A stretch of 64,000 nucleotides of DNA, taken from the NCBI GenBank assembly GCA_963682055.1, contig OY821750.1, positions 3,846,501 to 3,910,500 of the forward strand, read 5' to 3'. The position numbers were made by a program, and so were the translations under genes. Source of the stretch: Primula veris (Eukaryota; Streptophyta; Magnoliopsida; Ericales; Primulaceae). Below the pieces are notes generated by a model. The model had not been told where the DNA came from. It worked only from the letters and a program-made list of their open reading frames with translations, and made no database searches. This document shows, in pieces, positions 48,966 to 59,822 of the stretch. The stretch's first letter is position 1. Each line of letters begins with the position of its first letter.

Positions 48966-50152
48966 TGAAATTCCTATCCGCTGTTCTAGTTGCAGTTTTG
49001 CAGTTAGGTTCCACGTGATGTTGCAACCACAGTTGGAACCTAAGGAAAAATAATGGACAGAACTGAATAAAGTTAAATGTACTTGAAATAAATCACACGC
49101 ACATTTAACAACTGAGTTCACCTAACTAGGCTACGTCTCTAGGGCACTTACCCAGATTTTTATATTATAAAAAGCTTACAATATAGGATTTAAGTCTTAA
49201 TGAAAAACTCTTAGACTCCCTCTAGGTTTTTCTGCCTATCTCTATATTGCTCCTACTCTATAACTATCACTTAAAAATCAATAGCATCCCACCATTGTTT
49301 TCTTTTTAAAGTTCACTGTGTATTCTCTCAAGAATGGGTTATTTATAGTTTAGAACACACAAACTTTTACAAGCTAAGTTATCAACTATATAAGCAAGTA
49401 AAAACAATCTTCTATCTTTAATATCTTTTGTGATTGCTTTTGACTTCCAAGCATTACGTGATTCTTCAGCGTGGATTGACTCCAATCATCATTGGTTGAT
49501 ACCTGTTTAATAACAAGCTTGATTGTAGGAGTTACTCTTTTCCTATAACAAGGAAACATATAAAAAGACAATATCTTTTAAAGATAATATCTTTAAATAT
49601 ACATATGAAACATTAACTCCATATTTCATTCAATCTTAAACATATCATACTGAATTGATAAGGAACAAAGATTGAAACAAGTGATAAAGATTTGCATAAA
49701 AATAGAGATATAGATTTATCTATGTAAATAAAACATAACTAATCTCTTTATATCTTTTAGGAAATCTTTCCTTACCACTTTGATATTCTCAATAAACGTA
49801 TACTAAACCTTTAGAATCATATGAGAATATATCCTGCATACTTTAAAACAAATAATTATCATTAAAGAATAGTTATGCAGATTTACATAACAAGACAGAG
49901 TCCTGCAGAACAGCAGGTTGCAACTGAGGTTGCAACATTACTTGAAACCTCCAATACTGTCTTAAGCAGGTTGTAACTGAGGTTGCAACATTGCTTGAAA
50001 CCTAGCACTACTGTCTTAGTAGGTTGTAACTGAGGTTGCAACATTGCTTGAAACCTATCAACACTGTCTTAGTACTTAACAAATAGTTAGGATTATTTAG
50101 TGAAAACCAATAGACAACAATTAATATTTAGACCAGAAATCTGGTCCTAACA
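48966..50152 (-). repeat. 5' LTR of Copia copy 2
   Basis: Pairs with 40081-41288 but is about 21 bp shorter because TTATTGATTGGCTTCAATCTT-like sequence next to GACTT is missing near 49,446. GTTGCAAC-type motifs at about 49,015-49,040 and 49,915-50,070. Confidence 0.92.
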
Positions 50153-50157
50153 CAAAC

Positions 50158-50350
50158 TATTTAGTGATTGACAATAAGAAAGGACAACCAGGATTTCTAT
50201 GGACAAAATATGACACCTGGCTTTTCCCCCAGAAAACCAACATCCAAGAATAAATTTGTTTTATAGAGTCAAGTATGAAATATGGATTCAATCCTAATAG
50301 ACTTTCTGAGAAACAAGGATTTTATGCATGATCATGCAAATTTATCAAAT
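50158..50350. other. Foreign segment at the TNL B breakpoint
   Basis: Not related to TNL A. Bases about 50,190-50,280 match about 63,918-64,000 at the window's end (GGATTTCTATGGACA, CACCTGGCTTTTCCCC, AATAAATTTGTTTTATAG), with a small insertion here. It is therefore part of a repeat family present on both sides of the right half; its identity is unknown. Confidence 0.6.
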
Positions 50351-52357
50351 TTACAGCTGTATCTTATGGTCACGGTCGCGGTCGCGGTTCCGGTCGCGGT
50401 CCAGGTTAAGCACTTTTTGAACTTTGTCACCAGGAGTTTGCTTCAGCCTATTCAGTGCACCTTCCCATTCACTAAAAGGAAGATTTGAGAGGAACGAACC
50501 CAAAACTTTTAGAGCTAAAGGAACCCCGTCAGCAAATTGTAATACACAACACATAAGTGATTGGAATTCCATAGTTTCCTCGTTTTCCGGAAAGGTTTTT
50601 GACTTAAAAAGCTCCTCAGCTTCTTCTTTATTCAATTCTTGAACCTCATATACAGCTATTGCATGCACCATACTAAAAATATGTCGATCTCGAGTCGTAA
50701 TAACGATTCTACTTCCAGGACTGAACCAAGAACGGTGCCCAATTAAACTTTCGAGTTCTATCAATCCATCCACGTCATCGAGTACAATAAGAACCCTTTT
50801 ATAGCGTACTCTCTTTCTTAAGATATCAATTCCACTCTTAACACTCGCCACTTTGATATCCTTTACCTTCAAGGTATCCGCGATAATTTGTTCTTGGATA
50901 GCTGTTAACCCACTTCTACAAGCAAAGGCTCTTACGTTTTCAGTAAAGCTGCAGCCTTCAAATTTCCAAGATATAGAATCATAAACAGCTCTGGCGATAG
51001 TTGTCTTTCCTAAGCCTCCTATTCCCCATAAACCAACTATTCGAGCTTCATCGGATCCTAAATCTAACAAATTAATTACTTTCTCCATTCGAGATGTCAT
51101 CCCAACAAGGCCTTCAAGATGATTGGGATATGTATCTATTAATTTAGTGAAGATATTCCCAGTGAGGACTTCATTGAAATCTGCCTCAGTCCTACAAGTT
51201 CATATGCCAGACAAAATAAATCTATGTAAAATTAAAGAGGCACCAATAGATCGTAACAAAAAGAAAAAGTGAGAATTGAGTAAAGATATTCTTGACTAAG
51301 TATTTGTACCACATTGATGAAATTTTGCTCAGTCTTTGGTTCAGAATATACTCTCTTCCCCTCTACAAGGCCTTATGTAAGTTTTAACAGGGTATTAGTT
51401 CGTAAGATTATTATTTTCATTTGGGTTAGGTACACATGTAAGAATGCACTTGTTGTATTACTTTAAGAATCGCAATGCAGATAAGGGTAATAAGAATGTG
51501 AGCTTTCTGAAGAGAGAAGTTCAACTTTGTATTCTAGTCACAGATTGGTGATTATTTTTGTCCACATTTTTTCATGAAATTATGTCATGGCATTACTCGG
51601 ATCTGAGTTTGAGGTTTAAATCAATCACAACATGAAGCTGAGGAAAAACCCAAGCGTCTCTCGTTATTTAATGTACATGAGGTCAAGAAATTTTAAATAA
51701 CATAATAGAAAAAATAAAAATAAATCTTTTAATTTCAAAAACTTAAACATACAAACAAAAGGGAAGTGGTAGATTTTACCCATATCCTGGACTTGGGTAA
51801 ACCCATCCTTTTAAACCAGCAATTTCCTCCAAAGCCTCTTTCCATTTTTGGGCATTTTTTGGATTTCTGGAAACAGCTTCGGAAAATCCTTCTCCGAATT
51901 TCCCCGTTTGCTTGCGTACATCTGAAGGATCCACACGATAAAAAACTGCATAAACAATTTGTCCTAATGTCTTTTTGCATTCCAAGATCTTTAAAAGTTC
52001 GTTCAAGCACCATGATGAAGAAGCATAGCTTTCAGATATAATAAGAACCGAATATTTTGATTCTTGAATTGCTTCCATGAGTTCTGAATACACTTGTTTT
52101 CCCGGCTCAATCTCGTCATCATCTCTAAAAGTGTGAATTCCTTTTCCAATAAAAGCTTTATATAGGTTATAAGCATACGCGTCACCGGTGTCTTCACCTC
52201 TAAAACTCAAGAAAACATCGAATCTACGACGAGTGTTCGAAGACAAAGAATGATCTGAGAGATTAACTAACTGGTTAAAATCGGAAGATATTGTATGATC
52301 TTGTGATAATCTAAGAAACGGGTAGAAGAATGTTCCACTTAAAGCCAGCTTAGTCAA
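50351..52357 (-). CDS. TNL B: truncated TIR-partial-NB-ARC protein
   Basis: Exons 51780-52357 and 50351-51191, the same exon borders and phase as TNL A; 1419 nt, 472 aa. The TIR has FDVFLSFRGEDTGDAY and keeps the catalytic-type Glu in SSWCLNEL. NB-ARC keeps P-loop GIGGLGKTT (about 249-257), LIVLDDVDG, GSRIVITTRDRH and GVPLALKVLGS. It then leaves the TNL A match after GDKVQKVL (about 50,408) and ends in a foreign Arg/Asp tail and a stop. The ARC2 region, MHD and all LRRs are missing. The ATG used by TNL A is ATA here; an in-frame ATG 22 codons upstream is the assumed start, so translation is uncertain. It may be a pseudogene or a TIR-NB-type partner or decoy. Confidence 0.72.
50366..50405. repeat. 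GGTCGC-type hexamer repeat at the TNL B breakpoint
   Basis: Short GC-rich tandem run (GGTCGCGGTCGCGGTTCCGG...) exactly at the point where TNL B loses similarity to TNL A. On the minus strand it encodes alternating Arg/Asp/Asn in the last residues of the truncated protein. Confidence 0.85.
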
Positions 52358-52572
52358 TAGAAATAAACTTATTCTATAGAACTCACCAAATTTATTTATT
52401 TTATGTTAGTGTGGACATAGAATAGTCCGATTTACAATGAGCTAAGGATATTGGTGAGGGTTCTTCGCTCTCATGATGACCAAACTCGGATAACGAATCA
52501 AGTTCATCATGGTCGTTGAAATTAATTTTTTTAACAAAAATTGATCGAAATCATCTTTTACTTCTCTGGTAG
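52358..52572. other. Spacer between TNL B and the EDR4-like remnant
   Basis: The first about 75 bp (to about 52,431) are still shared with the TNL A upstream region; after that the sequence is unique. No gene seen. Confidence 0.5.
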
Positions 52573-53216
52573 CTATCTCGAATGATTCTCTACCACTGCT
52601 AAAACCATCAATTTATCTAATTTCCTTATTACTACCTCTTTCGATAATTTTGTCTCATCTGGAAACTCCGTGCCTTCAGAATCATGTTGTACCTCATTTC
52701 TCTGGGTTATTTCCGGTTCATATATATGTACTCCAGTGCCATTGGTACCATTTTTGCGCTTTTTCACTGTATACAGAAACAGAAGACAATCTCAGCTAGT
52801 GTTCAAGTTTGTAAGGGTGCAGTAAAGAAGATGACTAGTTATTTGTGAGTTCAAGTCTCATTGCTACCCAATCAAAATTTGATTTGCACCTGTTTGACAA
52901 AACAATTTAATGGGATTTAGGATTGTTTGATTGTTTTCAACTCTGGTAAAAAGGAGATCAGGAACAGAAAATTCAAATAAAAAACTAACAATGCCGACAT
53001 AACTGCTCAAAATTTGTAACAAAAAAGCAAACACCGAGAAAATCGTACAAATAGAAGTAAAACATACAATGTGGTAGCCTAAAGAATACAATTACCTTGG
53101 AGAACTGCATAACATCCCCCACACAGGTAAACCGGCACATTCGACGACTCTGGCAAAACCCTGAAACACCTTGGGCACTTCACGAGTCTAACTTTTGCAA
53201 TCAATTGGCTTGTCAT
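52573..53216 (-). pseudogene. 5' remnant of an EDR4-like zinc-ribbon gene
   Basis: Exon 1 (53096-53216) and exon 2 (52573-52766) join in phase to 104 codons plus a stop. Exon 1 starts MTSQLIAKVRLVKCPRC and continues LPESSNVPVYLCGGCYAVLQ, with two CXXC pairs; this is the N-terminal zinc-ribbon signature of the plant EDR4 family (ENHANCED DISEASE RESISTANCE 4 and relatives). Exon 2 is acidic/basic with no domain. Family proteins usually run to several hundred residues or more; here nothing follows the stop, and the TNL B duplication edge lies only about 140 bp further on. So it is probably the leftover of a gene cut by the rearrangement, though a short expressed protein cannot be excluded. EDR4 proteins act in membrane-linked control of immunity. 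Confidence 0.75.
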
Positions 53217-54530
53217 TTCTCAAAATTTCTTCAATTAATTCAACTCAGCCTCCTTTCAAAGCATAAACACTTTGTGGAGAACACTTGATCTTAAATAATC
53301 TGCAATTATAATGGAACAAATATCTATAAGCCAGTAATAAATTGGATATATGACTGATGTTACAAGGTGTACAAAGCTGGCTTTAAGAAATGTGATTCAC
53401 TGCTTTTTAGAGATCAACTATAAGATCAATTTTATACTAGATAGCGTAATATAGGTTCAAATTACACAAGCCAAGACGCGTTCTTGACCATATAAAAAAA
53501 AATACCCAAAATCCCTAAACAAAACACTGACAAGAAGAAAGAAACAAAATCAAAGAAAGATCTACCAAGAACTGAATAGATTGATGCAACTTAAAACGGA
53601 CACAATTTTTGTGTTGATGCGTATTTGTGTTACAGGGGCATAACAGCCAATAACTGAAATCCAAAGATAATTATTTCGTAAAATGTAAAAAGAGTATAAA
53701 GCCGACAAGAAGTAAAGATGGAAATGAATCAGTTAAATTACAAGACAAAAGAAAAGCAATTTAATCAGGAACTGATTTGCTCACCCCTCTTTATTGTTTT
53801 GCTTATTAAATAAATTTGGCACATTAGCAGTTAGTTACAAATCTGTTGGTTTTTGTAAACGTCAGAAAAAACTGGTTCATCAACTAAAGCTACTAGTTTC
53901 TTCAGAACCAGAAAACCAAAATAATTATAAACAAGCAAAAGTAAAAAAAGAGAAACATGCTGTAAAAGAATCTCATGTAAATATTAAAACCACAAATCAG
54001 TTTAATTCTACGTCTTATTTAACCCATGTAAATATTTAAATTAATCACAAGGCAAAGGAGGGCTAACCGTTTGTTATTTTCTTTTGTTTTTGCACAACCA
54101 AATAATTAAAAATTTGGAGTATAATTGTAGCTTAAAATTAGCAAACACTAAAAGCAGTACCTGTACCTATGAAAGATCCACAAGAAAATACTATTCAACT
54201 GAAAAAAAATGATAATTCGCATTTTGGTTTGTACAAATAATTATCTTAAATTTAAATCAAAATTTAATTAAAAACTAGATCAGCAACTCAAATACAAAGC
54301 AAAGCATAGGAACTAAGAACCATTATCAAACAATGAAAACAAGATGAAATTAACTTAAGAGACTCATCAAGTTAAAAAGACTAATCTTTGATTATTTCTT
54401 TTTGATGAAAATTGAAATACTCATTATTAATCTTGTTTACCATCATTGAGTCTCTCTTTCTATTTTTTTTTTTTTTTTTTTTCTTTCTCTCTATATGTTT
54501 GTTCTTGAGTGGAATTTGAAAGAAGGTGTT
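53217..54530 (-). promoter_or_regulatory. Likely 5' UTR and promoter region of the EDR4-like gene
   Basis: No coding sequence recognised. A long T run then CTTTCTCTCT at about 54,462-54,492 could mark the leader or promoter of the minus-strand gene; the stretch between may include a 5' UTR intron. The open frame at 53,794-54,039 on the plus strand shows no domain. Confidence 0.35.
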
Positions 54531-55629
54531 TGTGTTTTACGTATGAACTGGCCTATGACTTTGAAGTTATTTTATTATACAAATATGTGTTTCTTTTATT
54601 ATTCCCACTAAAACACGCTTTGTTTACCATTCAAATATAGTTAAGGGCGTTGACTTGTTAGTGAAGTACGCATCTTAAATTATAGTGTATCGGGTGTACG
54701 GTGGTGTTATTTCAAATTCAGAATGACTGTCTAAAACTAAAAGGGGAACTCGAAATTTAAAAACGGTTTTAAGTAATTTTATTTAAATATGACACGGCTG
54801 CTTTTGCATTTTTAGTGATTTTCAAGTCAAAAGTAAATTATTTATATATTTACATTATACTATATAAGATATTGTGTTCAATATATCCTTATTTTACTTA
54901 CTATTTGATTTTTAGTTCAAAGTTTGAAATAAATGTAAATTATATTTTGTTTTGTTAAAGTTCAAAGTCCACACCTGTCATTAGGAAGTTTTTTGAAAAA
55001 AAAAAAAACAATTTTTTCCTATATTTTGATTAACATATTCAAAATTTAGCGTTCTCCGACCACCACCAACTCATATATAGTTGTGCAAAAAAGTTCTCTG
55101 AAAATCGGCCACTTCCATATTCACTTCCTGGTTTCGTCACTGGTTCTGATATTGTTTTTATTTGTTAGGTAAGGTAAGGTAATTAAACTACGATTGCATT
55201 CAGCTGTCAATTATGAAATTGTTTTAATAGGCTTGACATAAAACCACTAATGTCATCCTAGCATTTCATCGTGTAAAGTTTATGGGTAAATTGCAGATGA
55301 AACCATCATAACTTTTTAAATAATATTCTAGATTTTGAGTAAATACTACAGATTCGGGAAATATTATTAGATTAATATTACCAATCGATAAAAAGTCAAA
55401 GATCGGACCAGTAATTTTTTTATGGACTTACTACCAATTTCAATTCAAGGAATGTGATTGGTGGGAGACGGATTAATTTTGAATCTCAGATATTAAATAA
55501 ATTGAAACATTACTGTTTCTGTTACAGTCAGTTTAACTACCGTTAAATTATAAAATGAATGATTAGATAATGATTTTCAATAACTATTTTTTTTTTATTT
55601 TCAACAAATTATAATTTAATAAATTAAAA
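54531..55629. other. Intergenic AT-rich sequence
   Basis: No gene or repeat with clear borders was seen. Confidence 0.45.
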
Positions 55630-56440
55630 ACAAAATGTACAACACGGGAGAATTAACATAAGCATACACTACTCTATTATATTAACAAAAACATATTTTA
55701 AAAAATTAAATTATCAAAAACATAACTTAAATTAATAATTAATAAAAAAACAAAAAAAAATATTCTCTCACAATTTCTTTGCTCTCTTCCTTCTCTTCTC
55801 CTCTCACATTCTCATCAATCTATTTCTCTTCATTCTCTCTTTCTCCTCACTCTTTCTCTCTCTGATCTATCTCCTTCTCATTCCCAGTCTCTCCGATCTG
55901 TCGGCGAGTGTGTACAGCGAGGTCAAAAACTCGAAGTTGATGTCGACGGAGATGCGCTCGTTGAAGTAGAGGCCCACGACGACGACGTGATAGTTCGAGA
56001 TCGGGGGACGGGTAAGAGTTGGATTTGTTAATTAGTGTATAGTGTTTAAAAATAAGTGTATGAATTACGTGAATTAAGAGTATGGAGTTGAAAATTATGT
56101 ATATAAATTATGTAAATTAGGGTATGAAGTTTGAAAATAACGGTGAATTCTACGAATCAGTATATCAACTTTTGAAATAAGGGTATGAAAAATACAAATT
56201 AGAGTATAAACTTTTGAAATAAGGGTATGAACTTTTGGAATAAGAGTATGAAAAATACAAATTAGGGTATGAACTTTTGAAATAAGGGTATGTATGAAAT
56301 TTTGGAATAAAAGTATGAAATATACAAATCAGGGTATGAACTTTTGGGTATGTTTTTGTTAATTAGAAATTTTTTTGTATGTTTTTGTTAATTTAGTTTT
56401 AAAAGTAGTATGTTTTGTTAATTTATCATGTATAACACAC
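55630..56440. mobile_element. Possible inverted-repeat element with internal CT-rich leader and tandem repeat
   Basis: ATTAACAAAAACATA near 55,680 is mirrored by TATGTTTTTGTTAAT near 56,348 and again near 56,377. Between them are a CT-rich tract (55,763-55,890), a GC-rich patch (55,890-56,020) that looks like a gene leader, and several copies of GGGTATGAACTTTTGAAATAA (about 56,110-56,345). Borders and target duplication could not be fixed. A gene-fragment-carrying Mutator-like element is one possibility. Confidence 0.4.
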
Positions 56441-56958
56441 TAAAAACCAAATAAACATATATAACTCTATGAGTGCCTATCTTAAATTTAAATATTAATC
56501 AAAAATTAATTTTTTTTTTATCCATTTAAAACCTTTTTTATACAAACGAGTTGTTAACCAGTCATATATAGACCGACTCTTCCACTAATTCCCAATTTTT
56601 TGTATGAATACACCGGTTCAGAATCAATATAATACGAGAGATATCATGTTACTCAAAACTCTTTCACTTTTTCACTTACCTTTGAGAAAATTAGCTAGGA
56701 GTTCAAAGTTGAAAGGAGGAGGTTTTATTTTGTATCAATTTATCAAACACAAAGCCATTATTATTAGATTGGTTTCAATCAAGATATGAGCTTTATTTAT
56801 TTTTAGATTTTTTTACTTGAAAAGAATTAGTAAACTTTATAAGTTGAATCAACCTATTTATTCCTCATATGGAATAAGAGTGACTTTAGTAGCATTGTGA
56901 TTATGTGTTCCATCCAAAAAACATCTCTCCTTATAGAGATATCTTACTATAATACATC
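56441..56958. other. Intergenic sequence
   Basis: No gene or structured repeat recognised; the plus-strand frame at 56,604-56,789 has no recognisable domain. Confidence 0.4.
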
Positions 56959-57326
56959 AGAGCATTCACATCAGTCTTATCAAAAAAAATTCAAATAGGG
57001 AGTGAAAATTCAACTTTTTGGTATTTAGAGAGTTATGTACATTTTATAGTCTCATCAAAACATACTCTCTATCAACAATTAACTATTTTAACATTATATT
57101 TTAATATAAAATTCATAATTGAGGGAATAAAATGCATATAGTTAAAGTAGGATCTATTAATTTTTAATTGATCGGAAAAAACTATTTACTCTTTATTTGT
57201 AAGGAGTCATAGTGGTATTCTCTAAGAATAGAGAGTTAATTATGAGTTTGACGTAACATGTTTTTTAAGATAAAACTCATCAATTATACAGAAATTAAAA
57301 TTTGATGACTGAGATGTAAATGCTCT
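56959..57326. mobile_element. MITE with imperfect terminal inverted repeats
   Basis: The left end AGAGCATTCACATCAGTC is matched by the right end, which reads AGAGCATTTACATCTCAGTC on the minus strand. The element is about 368 bp, AT-rich and has no coding content. The inner arms also show inverted AGAGAGTTA / TAACTCTCT-type words. The target duplication is not clear, so the superfamily (PIF/Harbinger or hAT are candidates) is left open. Confidence 0.75.
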
Positions 57327-57828
57327 TACAATATAATCCAATTATAGTGTAGTTTTGTTAACCTACAAATGCGTTCTTATTTACATGTATTACATATAGC
57401 CTCTGTTTGTTTCGTAGTAAAATATTTACGGAGGGAAAATGTAACATCCCGTATTTTTATAAATGGTTTTATTTATGATTTAATTTATCCAAAAACGTTT
57501 TATTCAAAATTTTACCAAAAACCGGTCACTCGACTAATTTTTAGCCAAAAACCGAAACTCTTCCGAAAAACTTTATTTTAAAAACATGTTACTAATTTTA
57601 TAAATAAAAAGGACCCAATAGGTTTGTTTCTAAAGATTTGTTATTTTTGAGTAGTAAAACTATATTTTTGGATTTAGAGTTAAATTTTAGAATTTTGGGG
57701 ACCAAATAGTTCGTTACCACAAACTATCTCAAAACAGTTTTTCTAAACACTTTTCAGCCACTTTTTAAAACCTTAAACCTAAAAATCAGCCCAAAAGCAA
57801 GAGAGAAAAAGAGAGAAAAGAGAGAAAA

Positions 57829-57893
57829 GAAAGAAGAAGAAGAAGAAGAAGAAGAAGAAGAAGAAGAAGAAGAAGAAGAAGAAGAAGAAGAAG
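57829..57893. repeat. (GAA)n microsatellite in the solo LTR
   Basis: Unbroken run of about 20 GAA/AGA triplets; on the minus strand it gives a poly-Ser frame that is not a gene. Confidence 0.95.
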
Positions 57894-58366
57894 AGGAAAC
57901 CACCGTTAGCGGGTTCATACCGGAAGCATCTCCTCTACGCTCTAAGGTAACGAGGGTTATCAATTGCGACTAGACGAGGGTGTATGTTAGGATTAGGTTT
58001 TACGTTTAGTATAAATTGGGGGTTTTTGCCTTTTTATATTAATTATGTTCTTAAATTGTTAATTGTGGTTTTAGTTGTTATATTTTTAATTCACTTATTT
58101 GATTTTGGATTAGTTGTGGATTTAGTCTTTTGATTTCAGATTAATGATAATATTATTGGGTTGCGTGTTATACGCGTTTATTATGTATTATTATGGTTGT
58201 TGATAGAATTGGGTAAATTATTGTTGAATAAAGATGAGTTTTATATTGCGCATACAAGGTGTTTGTTAAAATGCCTGAATGAGTTTTTATGTTGATTAGA
58301 CTTGTTTGGCTAGTTGTGAATCTAGCACCTATGCTTTTGGATTATGTTGTATTACGTTAAGTGACG

Positions 58367-58870
58367 TATGAGATTGTGTTATTTGAATAGTATAACATTA
58401 TTGGCCGAGGCCTTAATATTTATATGTATGAGATTGTGTTATATGAATAGTATAATATTATTGGCCGAGGCCTTAATATTGATACATTAGCAATGGTCTC
58501 TGTCTTTTCCTAATTCCGGGGACAGAAGACGGCCGTGGGGATAGGGAATGACTCGTCTTACGGACTGGGGCGAGTGGCATGAGAGGTCCTAGTGTGCACT
58601 ATATTTATTTTTATGTTAGCTATGGTCTCTGTCTCTTCCTAATTCCGGGGACAGTAGACGGCCGTGGGGATAGGGAATGACTCGTCTTACGGACTGGGAC
58701 GAGTGGCATGAGAGGTCCAAGTGCGCACTTTAAATCTACTTTTATGTTAGCAATGGTCTCTGTCTCTTCCTAATTCCGGGGACAGAAGACGGCCGTGGGG
58801 ATAGGGAATGACCTACCTTACGGACTGGGGTAGGTGGCATGAGAGGTCCATGTTTGTTATAGATTTGTGT
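58367..58870. repeat. Tandem repeats inside the solo LTR (60-bp pair, then three 130-bp units)
   Basis: TATGAGATTGTGTTAT...GGCCGAGGCC is present twice with a period of about 60 bp (58,367-58,480). Then ATGGTCTCTGTC starts at 58,493, 58,622 and 58,753, giving three units of about 130 bp with GGGGACAG, GACGGCCGTGGGGATAGGG and GGCATGAGAGGTCC in the same order. Confidence 0.9.
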
Positions 58871-59822
58871 TGACGTTATTTAATTTATTTAATTCATCCC
58901 ATTATAGAATGTTATTATATTTGTTTTTATGCGTCAATTATTGTATTTGTAGAATTTGTGAGTTCTTGCATTTAAGGGATGGAGTGACGGTATTTGTGGT
59001 GCCGTCCCGTCTAGTTACGTGCGTGGGACTCACCGTTACAATTTTGTATTTCAGGTACCAATTAGGTTGGCATGTTTGGATAAGAGCTGTTGCATTGCAA
59101 CATCATGGGCTTGGGGCTTTCGCTTTCCTTTCATTTTTATTATATTTTGAGGTTGTAGCCTACGGGTAATTTACATTAGTTTATTTTATCTCGTCTTGTA
59201 GCCGCGTTTGGCAAACACTTTTATTTATGATTTAATCGTTCCTTTAGCTCGCAAGTCTTTTTCTTTTAAAATTTTAATTTTGTACCAACAGGTTCTATTT
59301 TCTTTTATTTAAAAAGGTCATGCCTCGATATCCGTGTTTATGAAAGTTGGGGCGTGACAGAAAATATTTTTCGGGTAAAGTTTTACCGTGCAAACTTTTG
59401 TTTGTATTTTATTTACAGGTGTTTGGTGCGTCAAAAGTTTCCCATGGAAATTCTATTGAAATTCAAAAATCTATTAGTTATTTAAATTAGACAAATTCGA
59501 TGCATAAATAAATAAACATTGTTCATACTATAAACAAAATATTTTAAGATGAAAAACATCAAAAATTAACTAAAAGTCACAAAAATTAACTAAAAGTCAC
59601 AAAAATGAATAAGTTCGTGAAAGTTTAAAAACATTAGTGATTAAAATCACAATTATTTTGACGGGAAAAAAGCTAAAAGTTCGTCTACTTTTCTGAAAGG
59701 AATTTCGTCAACATGTATAGGAAACTTAACCTGAACACATATTTTATTTCATATACGTCACTTATAATAACTTATAATTTTTCAACATATAAACTCATAA
59801 AATTATAAGTATAGAAGATATT

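Larger units (their letters stand above)
40081..50152 (-). mobile_element. Full-length Sirevirus-like Ty1/Copia element (copy 2)
   Basis: Length 10,072 bp, flanked by the perfect duplication CAAAC (40076-40080 and 50153-50157). Same family, order and orientation as copy 1: 5' LTR 48966-50152, primer-binding site 48952-48963, gag 46936-48906, pol 43963-46935, accessory ORF 41675-42973, purine tract 41289-41302, 3' LTR 40081-41288. The 5' LTR lacks about 21 bp present in the 3' LTR (near 49,446). It has its own set of stops, mostly different from copy 1, so the two decayed independently. Confidence 0.93.
57440..59359 (+). mobile_element. Solo LTR of a Gypsy-type element, 1920 bp, with perfect target duplication
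   Basis: Begins TGTAACATCCCGTATT and ends GGGGCGTGACA. GAAAA precedes it (57435-57439) and follows it (59360-59364). The end words resemble those of the Gypsy element at the window's start (TGTAAC... GGGGCGTGACA), suggesting a related but different family. It contains a GAA microsatellite and tandem repeats and has no internal coding part, so it is most simply the product of recombination between the two LTRs of a former full element. Confidence 0.9.

Noticed and set aside
53794..54039. 81-codon plus-strand frame rich in Lys
   Set aside because: No domain or splice context, in the presumed upstream region of the EDR4-like gene.
57754..57963. Poly-Ser protein on the minus strand
   Set aside because: Created by the GAA microsatellite in the solo LTR.
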